Shown here in pieces: positions 50,401-56,178 of a DNA stretch of 64,000 nt. Below the pieces are notes generated by a model, which saw only the letters and a list, made by a program, of their open reading frames with translations, had not been told where the DNA came from and made no database searches. Positions within the stretch are counted from its first letter, which is position 1. Each line of letters begins with the position of its first letter. A program made the position numbers and the translations under genes. The DNA comes from NORP309 sp964352735 (lineage in GTDB: Bacteria > Pseudomonadota > Gammaproteobacteria > Xanthomonadales > Marinicellaceae). The stretch covers positions 12,639 through 76,638 of the forward strand of contig CAYGTC010000016.1 of assembly GCA_964352735.1 (NCBI GenBank). The letters are read 5' to 3'.

Positions 50401-53400
50401 GTCAATAAATCTGAGGCCGATATTCGGGCAGTATTGGCACCAAAGTTAATCGGTGTTATGGTGCTGGATGAAGTCACAAAACAAGAGAAACTCAGCAGTT
50501 TTACTTGCTTTTCATCCATTGCCGGAGTCACTGGTAATGCTGGTCAGTGTGATTATGCCTTGGCCAATGGCTATTTAGACGGTTTTGCCAAAGACCGCAA
50601 CAAGCACGTCTTAAACCAACAACGCTCTGGGCAAACCCTATCGATCAATTGGCCATTGTGGCAATCAGACGGTATGCAGATGGACCACAGCAGTCAACAA
50701 CTGTTATTGAGTAATTATGGTTTGGCGGCCATGCCTGCGAAAGTTGGAGTGAGTGCTTCATTACAGGCTTATGCTTTTCACTGTGATCAAATCATGATAG
50801 CTTATGGTGACGCCAATACCATCATGCAACGTGTCGATAATGGTATTGTAGATGACATTGTAAATGGCTTTGTTAATAATCCAGCAAACATGGATAATGA
50901 GCAAGCACAATTTGAAAGCAATGTTGTTGATGCCACAGATGTTGAAAATCAGATATTGTCACTGGTGTCTGAAATTTTGAGGGTAGATCAATCAGAAGTC
51001 GATGTATTGTTGCCTTTGGGCGAATATGGTTTTGATTCCATTTCCTTCACGCAATTAGCGGCCAAGGTTTCATCAGTGTTTGATGTCACCGTTCAGCCCT
51101 CAGATATTTTCTCTTACCCAACGATCAAAGAACTGTCCGGTTATGTTGCAGCACAAATGCAGGCATCTAGCAATAATACTGCACAAACAATCGAATCACC
51201 TTTATTGACAGACCATCCATTGATCGATCAACGCATAAACGATGATCTGTTTTCTGTGACCTTAACAGGCCAAGAAGCCTTGTTAACCGATCACATGATC
51301 AATGGCGATCAAATCTTTCCTGGTACAGCCTACATCGAAATGGCATTGGCCGCGCGTCAGATGATGGAGCCATCTCAACGTTATGCGGTGAAAAACATTA
51401 ACTGGCAGCAGTTGTGTGTTGTGAATGAAAAGCGTCAAATATTTTTGGCTTTTGCTGATGGTGGCTCAACATTCAAAATCTACACACAACACGATGAAGA
51501 GCAGGTGGTGCATGCCACAGGCGAGTTGGTGGCTGCTGATACTATGGCATTAAAATCAGAAAAACTGTTCATCAATACAGAGGGCATGATTGACATTTCC
51601 GTTGATGATTGTTATCAAGCTTTCAGTACCATTGGCGTTGAATATGGTCAATCACACCAAAGCCTTCAATCCTTGTGGTTAACACCCAATGGCGTACTGG
51701 CGAAGTTGCGTCGCCATGAGGCCTCACACAATCAACACTGGATTGTTAACCCGATGTATTTGGATGGTGTGTTGCAAGCTTCTCTTGCTCTGCTGGCCAA
51801 TGAGCAGGGTCAATTTCAATTGAGTAGAACAGATGTGCCTTTCTCTTTGGCCTCGGTTGTGATTGATGGGCCATTACCTGAAGAAATATTTGTCAAAGTG
51901 ATCAATCATCAATTGAGTGTTGATTTCATACTGTGTGATCATACCGGTCAGGTGTGCGGAAAATTGATTGGTTTGAAAAGTTATCCTGTCACACTGGATT
52001 CCAGTAGGCCAGAGGTCAAAAATACCACGCCCGAATACCAACCATCACAAGAGGCAGTGGCCATCATTGGCATGAGTGGCAGTTTTCCACAGGCTGAAAA
52101 TATAGACATTTTTTGGCACAATTTGTTGTCAGGAAAAGACGGCATCAGTGAAATCCCATCAGACCGTTGGGATTGGCAAGCCATTTACGGAGACCCCTTG
52201 TTAAAAGAAGGGTGCACCAATATCAAATGGGGCGGATTTATGGACAACATGAGCCACTTTGATTATCGATTTTTTGCCATGTCTGCCAAGGAAGCTGAAA
52301 TTTTAGATCCGCAACAAAGGTTGTTGATGATGCATGTTTACAAAGCCATAGAGGATGCCGGTTATGCGCCATCATCTTTGGCCGGTAGCAATACTGGTTT
52401 GGTCATCGCCACAGTGGCCATCGACTATGCGTTCAGGCTTGATCAGGCACAAAAAGCCATTGGCGGCAGAACCGCATTAGGAAATGTTGCATCGGTTGGG
52501 CCGAATCGAATGAGCTATTTGCTCGACATTCATGGGCCGAGTGAAACCGTTGAAACGGCTTGTTCCAGTTCTTTAGTCGCCTTGCACCGCGGTGTTCAGG
52601 TGATCAACAACGGAGAAAGTGACATGGTTATTGTTGGTGGCATCAATACCATCAGCACCGCAAAAGGCCACATTGGATTTTCGCAGTCTGGTATGTTAAG
52701 CCCAACTGGACGGTGTCATGCCTTTTCCGAAAAGGCCGATGGCTACGCACGGGGTGAAGGTGTTGGTATGTTGGTATTGAAATCTCTCAGTGCAGCACAA
52801 GCCGATGGCGACCCGATTCATGGTGTGATACTGGGTACCGGGGTGAATCACGGAGGCAAGGCCAACTCATTAACTTCACCAAATCCCAAGGCCCAATCTG
52901 AATTGATTGCTTCGGTGATGAAAAAATCCAAAATCAATCCCAAATCGATTAGTTTTATCGAATCACATGGCACTGGCACGCGTTTGGGTGATCCGATTGA
53001 GATTGATGCGTTGAAACAAGCTTATCAGTCACTGTACGAATCTTATGATGAATCGAGTCAATCACAACCGCACATTGCCATTGGTGCTTTAAAAAGCCAC
53101 ATTGGCCACTTGGAAATGGCCTCAGGTATTGCGGGTGTCATCAAAGTGTTACTACAAATGAAACACAAGACTGTGGTTGGTAATTTACATTGCGATACAG
53201 TCAACCCCTATATTAACTTTGCGCAATCGCCTTTTTATCTCAACAATCAAACCCGGCCATGGATTGCTCCACACAAGGATAAGGATCAACAACAGCAATG
53301 GCCTTTAAGAGCAGGGGTCAGTTCCTTTGGTTTTGGTGGGGTCAATGCCCATGTCGTGCTTGAAAACCATCAGGCTTCACATACACATGACAATCAATCA

Positions 53401-55431
53401 CCGGCCAATAAACCTGAATTGCTGATTGTCTCAGCAAAATCTGAGACAAGTTTACTGCATATGTGTGAACAATTATCAGATTGGATTGATCAGCATCAAA
53501 ACACTGACGATGTTACAATTAATTTGGCCAATATGGCTTGGACCTTGAAAACAGGGCGTGATGAAATGTCACATCGCCTGGCATGTGTGGTTGAGGATTT
53601 TGCAGCAGTCAAAAACGCTTTACAACGTTATATTGCTGGGGAGCCTTGCCCATTGTTGTTCACTGGTATTGTGAAGCGTCATAATAAAAATGCTGTTGAA
53701 ACCGAAGCAGTAGATCACAAGGCGCATACTGACGAAAAAGCCCATTTGTCTGCCATGGCCAAACAATGGGTCAATGGCTCAGTATTTGATTGGATGCAAG
53801 TTGGCACAGGCCATCAATTGAAAAGGATTCATATACCAAGCTATGTTTTTGATGCCCACAAATGCTGGGTAGATTTACCCACAAAGCACCAACAACAGAC
53901 ACAAACTGATGAGCCCATCAATACAGGCGCACCAGATGATGCATTCCTGAACATTGTTGCTGATGAACTGGGAGTGGATAAAGGTCAGCTTAATGTGACA
54001 GACAGTTTTGTCGATATGGGCATTGATTCCATCACTAAAATGCAAGTGATTTCCCGTTTTAATCAAATGTATATTGGCACAATCGACAAAGATGGCAGTG
54101 ATTATTTGCTTCAAGCACATACCATAGCTGATTGTTTGAACTACCTGAAATCCATTAAATCTGCTGAACTAAACAAAGTGCCAGATGAACAAAGTTTGAT
54201 GGGGATGTTGGTTGAATTCTTTGAATTTGATTCAGCCATGGTCAATATGGACACCTCTTTTGATGAATTGGGCATTGATTCAATCGGGTTCATTCGCTTC
54301 ATTGCGCAACTCACTGCATCTTATCCTGCTTATGCATGGGACAAAAAAAGTGATGCCTTATTGTTGGCGCAAAACATTGAACATTTATCAGCGATTATCC
54401 TTTCCAAAGACATCAAATTAAGTAAAGCGCGGGTTCAGAAAAAAGCCACAGAGGATGGTGTATCAACCCTGCCAACCATTAAAAAAATTGAACCCACCAT
54501 TAAAGACAACCCCATCAATCATGTGGTTGAAAAGATTGAAGGCACCAGCGAAGGCAAGGTATTTGCTGTTGGATTGTTGAGAGTGGATGAATCACACCCT
54601 TATTTCTTTGACCACCCTCTTGATCATGTTTCAGGCATGCACCTGAGTCAAGCCATGAGTGATGTGACCAAAGCCAGTTATTTGAATCATCACAAACTAC
54701 CTCAGGACAGTGCTTTGCTGATTCAGGAAATTGACATTAAATTTCCCAACACCTGCAATAAAGAAGATGAAAGCAAAGTGGTATCACGTTTAATCAAAAG
54801 CGAAGACAATGGTGATCATTATGATGCGAAAATCACACAAAACTCAAAAGTTGTGGCTAAGGCAATTTTAGTGATTAGGCCAATTAAACCCACCAGTGAT
54901 CATGATAAAAAGGGGTATAATAAGGCACATAGTAAGGTAAAAAGAGACAAAAAAGAGGTGGTTGAACCTGGCTTGGTTAACAAACACAAACAAGCAAACG
55001 TATTGCTTACGCAACTGCGTCAGCAAGGTGAAAATAGGCACTGTGAAGTCATTATTCATCCTGATGCCGTGTATTACCATGATTTTACCGGCCAACATGT
55101 CGATAGTCTTGTGCTCACAGAGGCCGTACGACAAAGTTTAAGGTTAGCTGTGCCAGCATTCTATCCCGATTTTATGGCCAGTTTTGAACAACAATCACAA
55201 CAATACCATTCATTTTTAAAAGACATCTCACTTAAGTTGAACAAACCCATTTATGCAGATAAACCGATCATGATTGAGTTGAATGATTGTCATTTATCAG
55301 AAACTGGCAGTGCCAAATATTTTGAATTATCTGGTGATATCATATATGATGATGTTAAACACGGTTCCTTTACAGTCAGTGCTTTAATGATGAGTGACTC
55401 ATTGTTGAAAAAATGGACCAATACACAATAG
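35491..55431 (+). CDS. Trans-AT PKS protein 2, six modules' worth ending in AfsA domain
   Basis: The protein is 6646 aa. Order: KR3 (8-440; GG near 198, Y347), ACP3 (S508); KS4 (C764, H899, H939), degenerate carrier insert (1080-1150), ACP4 (S1374); KS5 (C1607, H1742, H1781), DH5 (H2070, D2236), KR5 (GG 2543, Y2683), cMT (SAM loop ILEVGAGTGG from 2982), ACP5 (S3262); KS6 (C3507, H3642, H3682), ACP6 (S4015); KS7 (C4255, H4390, H4429), KR7 (Y5022), ACP7 (S5183), DH7 (H5268, D5425); KS8 (C5691, H5826, H5873), ACP8a (S6180), ACP8b (S6264), AfsA-like hotdogs (6340-6646). All catalytic residues checked in KS, KR and DH are intact. The GTG start at 35491 lies two bases after the PKS1 stop; it opens with a KR, so module 3 is split. 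The cMT implies one methyl branch. Modules 4 and 6 lack reductive domains. Confidence 0.88.
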   Translation: MNDNHELILFTPNWTAKARETATDQIKYDRNVLIVAEPLIKDCAELSAQAKIIDETIDCVALKDKPNSFDQQDPMAHGQWLLAFLQNEIKKTSHCLIQFVLPFQDSEHCASLYLGLLRTLKIESNLDGQILFVDPSLNHLALINLCIAERGSVDDTIVRITGENRAVHAFDVHDTLKNDRVNNDQIPWQNQGVYVISGGMGGIGLLIALDIMSSVQSATVVLIGRAPKSAKQQELTALQTQAMQFGSNATIHYWSIDINDVDALTQCFQTESTRLGLGPLTGVIHCAGVIKDGYLINKKPDEIEQVLAPKIQGLQHLHQVTCAEPLDFFIGFSSLASITGNIGQAEYAFANGYLDGFLQWRSQQVRQAKAYGKSLSINWPLWADGGMIMSQDAKNRLYETSGIVAMDKKNALKALYMAMAMGSDHSQIAVTYGNSAQCYQHITRRNTAFPHPLNKLHDNKSNNMGSTNHLTLTQQLITAIKALFAQHTGIAIKQIDAEERFELYGIDSIMVARLNDQLAEYYTGVPKSIFYQCPTIKALADYLLKNHDKDTSMWLGNQVHDAMGQDEVFIMPDVSKKTSGKKHKPASHDAIAIIGMSGRFPQAQNIDEFWNNLVIGKNCISEIPSDRWSLADFYVSDKQEAVNRGKSYSKWGGFLHGFADFDPLFFNISPKEALDMDPQERLFLESCYCTLEQAGVTKVQIQKDYNGELGVFAGVTKTGFERYAQDLDQAGSAIKPRTSFSSVANRVSYFLDANGPSIPVDTMCSSSLTAIHQACESLQKGECQLALAGGVNLYQHPHNYFELCASGMLSEDGLCRSFGEGGTGFVPGEGVASVLLKPLSLAQKDGDNILAVIRSSAINHGGHAQGFTVPNPQAQSQLIEKVLSRAELSSQTISYVEAHGTGTQLGDPIEFEGLKNVFESDKSHLQKCHLGSVKSNIGHLEAAAGITGLIKTVLQIQHQQLVPSLHAKVINRHIDFNSSPFTLVQNAMPWRVAENQLRTALVSSFGAGGSNACVMIEEYPQSSDTTNPIGNSDKYAIILSARTKNELHKMVSNHLDWLMEQAELPSEKGAVGQSKVTEITEHQMLSIVAEHTKIAVEQLNGSMQISEFDFGAFELQNLISAFESSFGVQDISGEMVYSQTLSDWLNILQNNSSESTDVNTPEVDLMNLAYTLQTGRQPLPFRLAMNVESTSQLQALWQAFLNDEHNTSDLSSAGYFYDEVTAKKETLVQLQSSPAINQLINRWIESTNFEKMLPLWVKGLNIAWHKLYQQRPSDHLRIINLPNYPFTKQRLWPADALPKQTTANAQAKGSSEITARLSNGISSEQPAKIAQQEDVSHDQTSLAEVISLCVEKSLMIGKDDINPNQAFADYGLDSILSVGLVKQLNEHLSIDLKTAALFDYPSINQLAQYIEATFDTRQSSARVHQQQSSAAKNAAYDQQSTDNKQQESSISDVAIVGMSGCFPGAENVDELWQEIIAGHHHITDAQRWPLDTSLNACTQGGFLNEIAAFDAMFFNISGIEATHMDPQQRLFLQQVWTALEDAGYAGNALSGQNCGVYVGCCNGDYQDLFPHQPSSQSLWGNMGSVIPSRIAYLLDLKGPALAIDTSCSSSLVAVHSACQDLRRGDTDVAIAGGVFVQSTAKLYLSANKANMLSPTGATYSFDERADGFVPGEAAGVLLLKRLDDALADGDHIHAVIKGSGLNNDGATNGITAPSAESQASLLTEVYQKHGINVQDIDYIETHGTGTQLGDPIEFRALLKAFDNAPTTQYCTLGSVKQNIGHTQFAAGVSGIIKVILALKNQQIPPAVNFKKANKDVPIADSPFLINTQAKPWNTQANKTRLAGVSSFGASGTNAHVIIAEPPITHTTMHNGQAVLIVLSARSLDALKYNAEQLRHWCENHSQAALSDVSFTLMAGRGHFEHRLAIVVQNLDELKDRLAEYIHHDQNQTINHESIYQAYVKSPSNLIDDSLLSVSMTNHTHEANHNDMLHHLAASYIQGSVIDHQSLFDGQMVKRIPLPTYGFAKDRYWVKTSAQRQAQSQVQPQPLFTLNPCHAGFHVTFAKQAYVFQQHKVNGQSVLPGVMSLELLRSVIAIKSPTVKKWQLNKLVWVNPVLKQYHADLYLKIKLPEDDSSFAFELRSSRRDDSLMLTQGTVNYLGRQERDISIDLETLESVKPRSQWSAQQCYELTEQQGLQHGQMMRSLRKVIIGEDYGVAELNMPDQLMGEGNISLQPCILDSVILMSVAFLLDQGIVVDDLTSVPFMVEKFEILGDMTATMWAKMPVPLCHAQGIDGAIAADVFDDTGKLCIRMQGCFYRPVSTKKPAQMLMPHWRKISRAIDTKGSSLNNDMTWVMSTSHDPSSELLNHFPAHLIIDQSITQAQLQHHVSQADVPKQVVILALPAMPDQDMDALIDQHNDLAMQVLTLIKMMVAAQLDAQVIQWTLVTQNTHMIMNDTVCNPTAAGLHGLIGSMSKEFALWSSRIVDLESLSENILGEINALPISTDSCSLAHRNHQWYQSQLVPFELNKSIHNTPYKKQGLYLVIGGAGGVGRTWSKLVAASHQVQLIWVGRSAINDQIKQYIDEIALDAPRPIYIQADASDYGEMLACSQQVKQIGHLDGIVHSAISLNDHALMKMDREQFIQASQSKVEVSIRLAQCFDLSSLDFIVFFSSIQSFAKMPGQSNYAAGCTFEDSYCHYLRTQGINAKTINWGYWAQVGVVASAEMEQRMKKLGLLSLDADDLSQGLDTLLGIQIPQLAMVALTDQGSVETLNNTLRSIQSDRYYDSILDSVIANIPNQQDTVDQISAVVGDQMSAFDHEMAQLMFVQLNEAGLFNQQSTPMDTILSLIDPLYEPWMQESIRVLIKHGYLQWASDEHKQLVRLKPPVSSATAWQEWSLKTKPLLNNPDIQSHIILAETMMFALSDIVVGATPATDIMFPESSLKLVEGVYRDNKVADYFNQVLCETLVISIKKHLSVDAHKKIRILEVGAGTGGTAKRVFAALKPYQQHIEEYCYTDLSKAFLIHAEKNYRSDAPYLRTCLFNADNGVTEQGIEAASYDFVIATNVIHATQNIERSIKHIKQALLTNGLFLLNELNDNALFSHLTFGLLEGWWNYDDPELRIVGSPALSAESWQRVLAEQGFVNIAFAADKAHHLGQQLIIAESNGLIEQEIIPPMNSSLLSAKKQAITVKSIAQNPGSEKPDSQKLAPQKAVDDDLVSSYKHLSTQIDKHQAISFLRTIVASTIDIPAEKIEASISFERYGVDSLLVLSLINALREHFTEISSVLLFEVNTLDLLSDYLIEHNLQELSVALGISEMGVSEVPLSVNGDEQPDHKPASEKIQDRQATPASKEIQSEENHNHNIQDIAIVGMSARFADADNLTEFWQNISTARDSIRPISQDRAKWQAYKDFDKAGFMSAIDEFDPLFFHLSPAEAEQMDPQERLFIQEVYHCFEEAGYAPSQIGAQHKVGVYVGIMNSHYAPHAALWSVANRVSYLMDLKGPSMAIDTACSSSLTAVHLAVESLRSGSADMVIAGGVNLIVDPQHLQILDDMSLLSPEARCKAFGKGGNGIAIGEGVGALLLRPLKDAQADGDHIHAIIKGTSLNAGGKSSSYTAPKASAQAQLLKDAWHNAKVQAGDVSYIEGHGTGTELGDPIEFEGLNQAFKSIKGADHTCYLGSVKTNIGHLESAAGMAGICKVVLQMQQRTIVPNLYSKEINPHIDMDRSPFQLVQHTQPWGDETTHSAQPLTAGVNSFGAGGANAHVVLQEYRNTEQIKAVLGQQIIVLSAQSQGQLTSMVDQLHEHLQQQWPSTEASSQYLANLAWTLQNGRDVMSHRLAFVCDDIQGLINDLENYQLSSNPAIQSVVTEENALEADEAIDELIKTWTDKKSLRKIAALWVKGYVINWHVVRGTTKVQRTSLPVYPFANAKYWINNKADQQVVSSETRTNVSMSHVTQSVNQTHNEIGNETHKHTSNKKVNNPKTVLPVIDDLITHIAELLKLPVHDIDALEPLENYGLDSVMVIKLMDRLVDRYGPLSKTLIFEYPTLTEFAQMLSQHDTQHDHGITSSEQHHSTEIHSESVSLLNQKTDSSQDIAIIGIAGRYPDADDLEQFWHNLSQGKDAVSTVPTDRWRVDERFSGADQKGGFIENAQYFDAAFFNMLPADAELSDPQERLFVEMVYHAIENSGYTPQNLTSSAGDHSENVGVYVGVMYEDYQLHGVEAYNQGQNMALSGSPASIANRVSYLFDFNGPSLAIDSMCSSSFSAIHLACQAIKNGDCAVAVAGGVNLTLHENKYRMLNIGGFSSRNGHCAAFGASGDGYVPAEGVGAVILKPLNVAEQDGDGIIGVIKGTALNHGGKSNGYTVPNAQAQASVIRSALSQSGISPQDINYIEAHGTGTVLGDPIEIEGLMQSYGEQAGQGQCAVGSVKSNIGHCESAAGMASLSKVLLQMKHQQLVPSLYAEPRNPHIDFATTPFDVPSRLMPWQPVYTPQGHAQPLRAGISSFGAGGVNSHMIIEQYVQKPQITPQNTASLLVLSARTQKALSQQVVNLYEHLKHHVNQTASMRNVCYTLQVGRVAMSHRLACVVDNHQQCLSVLQSLIEQRKSPVPVHQAKVSKVSRHQNKALQDPQDVSLQHIAMAWVQGSDVLWHKLYGADLPQRIALPAYPFERKAYWAPATMDSPQTITTQHQHEHLFIKPQWVDEVLDKSQQRSAQHVSTHHVIMLSHGFDDLKQQLIKHKDINVIDSLINQDDFVQTVLGLIKQLKSLLKSTENAKDTGDMSHVNAQIVQVLVNSNILNAEFSSLTALLKSINQESTEIHCQLIAVNTHHHIDVLGLLSAEAQSQADAIRYEQHRQVRHLQRCEVSESMHASTPLWQADQVFVISGGAGGLGWIFTQAIVNQVKQAKVVLLGRSALSQQRITAMQQLKQLGISIIYRALDVSDKPAMQILMDEVKQQYGGVDHVIHCAGVLRDGYLVNKSEADIRAVLAPKLIGVMVLDEVTKQEKLSSFTCFSSIAGVTGNAGQCDYALANGYLDGFAKDRNKHVLNQQRSGQTLSINWPLWQSDGMQMDHSSQQLLLSNYGLAAMPAKVGVSASLQAYAFHCDQIMIAYGDANTIMQRVDNGIVDDIVNGFVNNPANMDNEQAQFESNVVDATDVENQILSLVSEILRVDQSEVDVLLPLGEYGFDSISFTQLAAKVSSVFDVTVQPSDIFSYPTIKELSGYVAAQMQASSNNTAQTIESPLLTDHPLIDQRINDDLFSVTLTGQEALLTDHMINGDQIFPGTAYIEMALAARQMMEPSQRYAVKNINWQQLCVVNEKRQIFLAFADGGSTFKIYTQHDEEQVVHATGELVAADTMALKSEKLFINTEGMIDISVDDCYQAFSTIGVEYGQSHQSLQSLWLTPNGVLAKLRRHEASHNQHWIVNPMYLDGVLQASLALLANEQGQFQLSRTDVPFSLASVVIDGPLPEEIFVKVINHQLSVDFILCDHTGQVCGKLIGLKSYPVTLDSSRPEVKNTTPEYQPSQEAVAIIGMSGSFPQAENIDIFWHNLLSGKDGISEIPSDRWDWQAIYGDPLLKEGCTNIKWGGFMDNMSHFDYRFFAMSAKEAEILDPQQRLLMMHVYKAIEDAGYAPSSLAGSNTGLVIATVAIDYAFRLDQAQKAIGGRTALGNVASVGPNRMSYLLDIHGPSETVETACSSSLVALHRGVQVINNGESDMVIVGGINTISTAKGHIGFSQSGMLSPTGRCHAFSEKADGYARGEGVGMLVLKSLSAAQADGDPIHGVILGTGVNHGGKANSLTSPNPKAQSELIASVMKKSKINPKSISFIESHGTGTRLGDPIEIDALKQAYQSLYESYDESSQSQPHIAIGALKSHIGHLEMASGIAGVIKVLLQMKHKTVVGNLHCDTVNPYINFAQSPFYLNNQTRPWIAPHKDKDQQQQWPLRAGVSSFGFGGVNAHVVLENHQASHTHDNQSPANKPELLIVSAKSETSLLHMCEQLSDWIDQHQNTDDVTINLANMAWTLKTGRDEMSHRLACVVEDFAAVKNALQRYIAGEPCPLLFTGIVKRHNKNAVETEAVDHKAHTDEKAHLSAMAKQWVNGSVFDWMQVGTGHQLKRIHIPSYVFDAHKCWVDLPTKHQQQTQTDEPINTGAPDDAFLNIVADELGVDKGQLNVTDSFVDMGIDSITKMQVISRFNQMYIGTIDKDGSDYLLQAHTIADCLNYLKSIKSAELNKVPDEQSLMGMLVEFFEFDSAMVNMDTSFDELGIDSIGFIRFIAQLTASYPAYAWDKKSDALLLAQNIEHLSAIILSKDIKLSKARVQKKATEDGVSTLPTIKKIEPTIKDNPINHVVEKIEGTSEGKVFAVGLLRVDESHPYFFDHPLDHVSGMHLSQAMSDVTKASYLNHHKLPQDSALLIQEIDIKFPNTCNKEDESKVVSRLIKSEDNGDHYDAKITQNSKVVAKAILVIRPIKPTSDHDKKGYNKAHSKVKRDKKEVVEPGLVNKHKQANVLLTQLRQQGENRHCEVIIHPDAVYYHDFTGQHVDSLVLTEAVRQSLRLAVPAFYPDFMASFEQQSQQYHSFLKDISLKLNKPIYADKPIMIELNDCHLSETGSAKYFELSGDIIYDDVKHGSFTVSALMMSDSLLKKWTNTQ
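38728..38940 (+). other. Degenerate carrier-protein-like insert in the KS4 linker
   Basis: Within the KS-flanking linker of module 4 sits a stretch that reads like an ACP (residues 1080-1150: helix, FDFGAFELQNL, helix, SGEMVYSQTLSDWL). At the expected DS pair it has Gly1111-Ala1112, so it cannot be phosphopantetheinylated. It could be a docking or structural insert. Confidence 0.5.
54508..55428 (+). other. AfsA (A-factor synthase)-like chain-release region of PKS2
   Basis: Two AfsA-type hotdog halves follow the tandem ACPs. The first has HPYFFDHPLDHVSGMHL (residues 6369-6385), the typical start of this family; the second has YYHDFTGQHVDSLVL (6528-6542). AfsA enzymes join a beta-ketoacyl chain to dihydroxyacetone phosphate, giving a butenolide phosphate. 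In gladiostatin/gladiofungin PKSs such a domain terminates assembly. No thioesterase is present, consistent with AfsA-mediated release. Confidence 0.78.
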
Positions 55432-55442
55432 GATTACTGATC

Positions 55443-56159
55443 ATGACTCAACCCCTAAACCACATTAAATTAGTTGCCGTAGATTTGGATGGACCACTGT
55501 TATCTGATTCTTTTAGTCCAATATTGCATAAAATTTGTACTTCATATGGCTGGGAATACACACGAGAATTTGAACGCAACACCTTTTCACAACCCCGAGA
55601 AGTGGGAGCAAAATACATCACAGATAACTATGGTGACCGTTTGCCAGAAGAGATCAAAAAACAAACCGAACAGGAAAGTATGGAAGGTTTTTTTCGGACT
55701 CGACAAGCCTATTTGGATGAAAACCCCATGCACATCAAAGCAGGAGCGGTTGACTTTTTACAACGCATTCTTAATTCTGGTTGTCGGTTAATGTGTTATG
55801 GTGGTATGCCTGAAGAGTACATGAAAAAAGAATTGGGTCAGGTCAGTGAGCTATTTGAGCAATACATTTGTACCAATGATTTTCGCCCAGGTTTAAAAGA
55901 AATCATTGCCATGTACCAACTAGAGCCCACACAAGTATTATTCATTGATGATGTCAATACAGTCGCATCACATGCCAAACAATTGGGAACAGCCTTCATT
56001 GGCGTACCTTTGCAAGCTGATTGGAGTTGGCAAAAAAAAGAAATGCAGGACAATGGCGTGCCTGTGATTGTGGATTTATTGGCAGACATTACTGATCAAA
56101 TGTTAGTGGAAATTGATCATAAAATAGCCAATAATACTTATTGGAACATTGATTCATGA
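55443..56159 (+). CDS. HAD-superfamily phosphatase, probably for the butenolide phosphate
   Basis: The ATG at 55443 is preceded by AGGA with a nine-base spacer; the frame also opens at 55413, inside PKS2, but the downstream start gives a normal HAD N-terminus. The protein is 238 aa. HAD motifs: I, VDLDGPL (nucleophile and acid Asp); II, CYGG region; III, Lys in RPGLKEI; IV, LFIDDV. The cap appears to be a helical insert. AfsA-type release yields a phosphorylated butenolide, and in A-factor synthesis a phosphatase follows. Placement directly after the AfsA domain suggests this enzyme removes that phosphate. The substrate is inferred; HAD phosphatases are broad. Confidence 0.72.
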   Translation: MTQPLNHIKLVAVDLDGPLLSDSFSPILHKICTSYGWEYTREFERNTFSQPREVGAKYITDNYGDRLPEEIKKQTEQESMEGFFRTRQAYLDENPMHIKAGAVDFLQRILNSGCRLMCYGGMPEEYMKKELGQVSELFEQYICTNDFRPGLKEIIAMYQLEPTQVLFIDDVNTVASHAKQLGTAFIGVPLQADWSWQKKEMQDNGVPVIVDLLADITDQMLVEIDHKIANNTYWNIDS

Positions 56160-56178
56160 AATTTAAGGCATAAAAATA

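Noticed and set aside
26000..55400. Many antisense and shifted ORFs inside the PKS genes
   Set aside because: They are shadows of long coding sequence with conserved domain content in the main frame.
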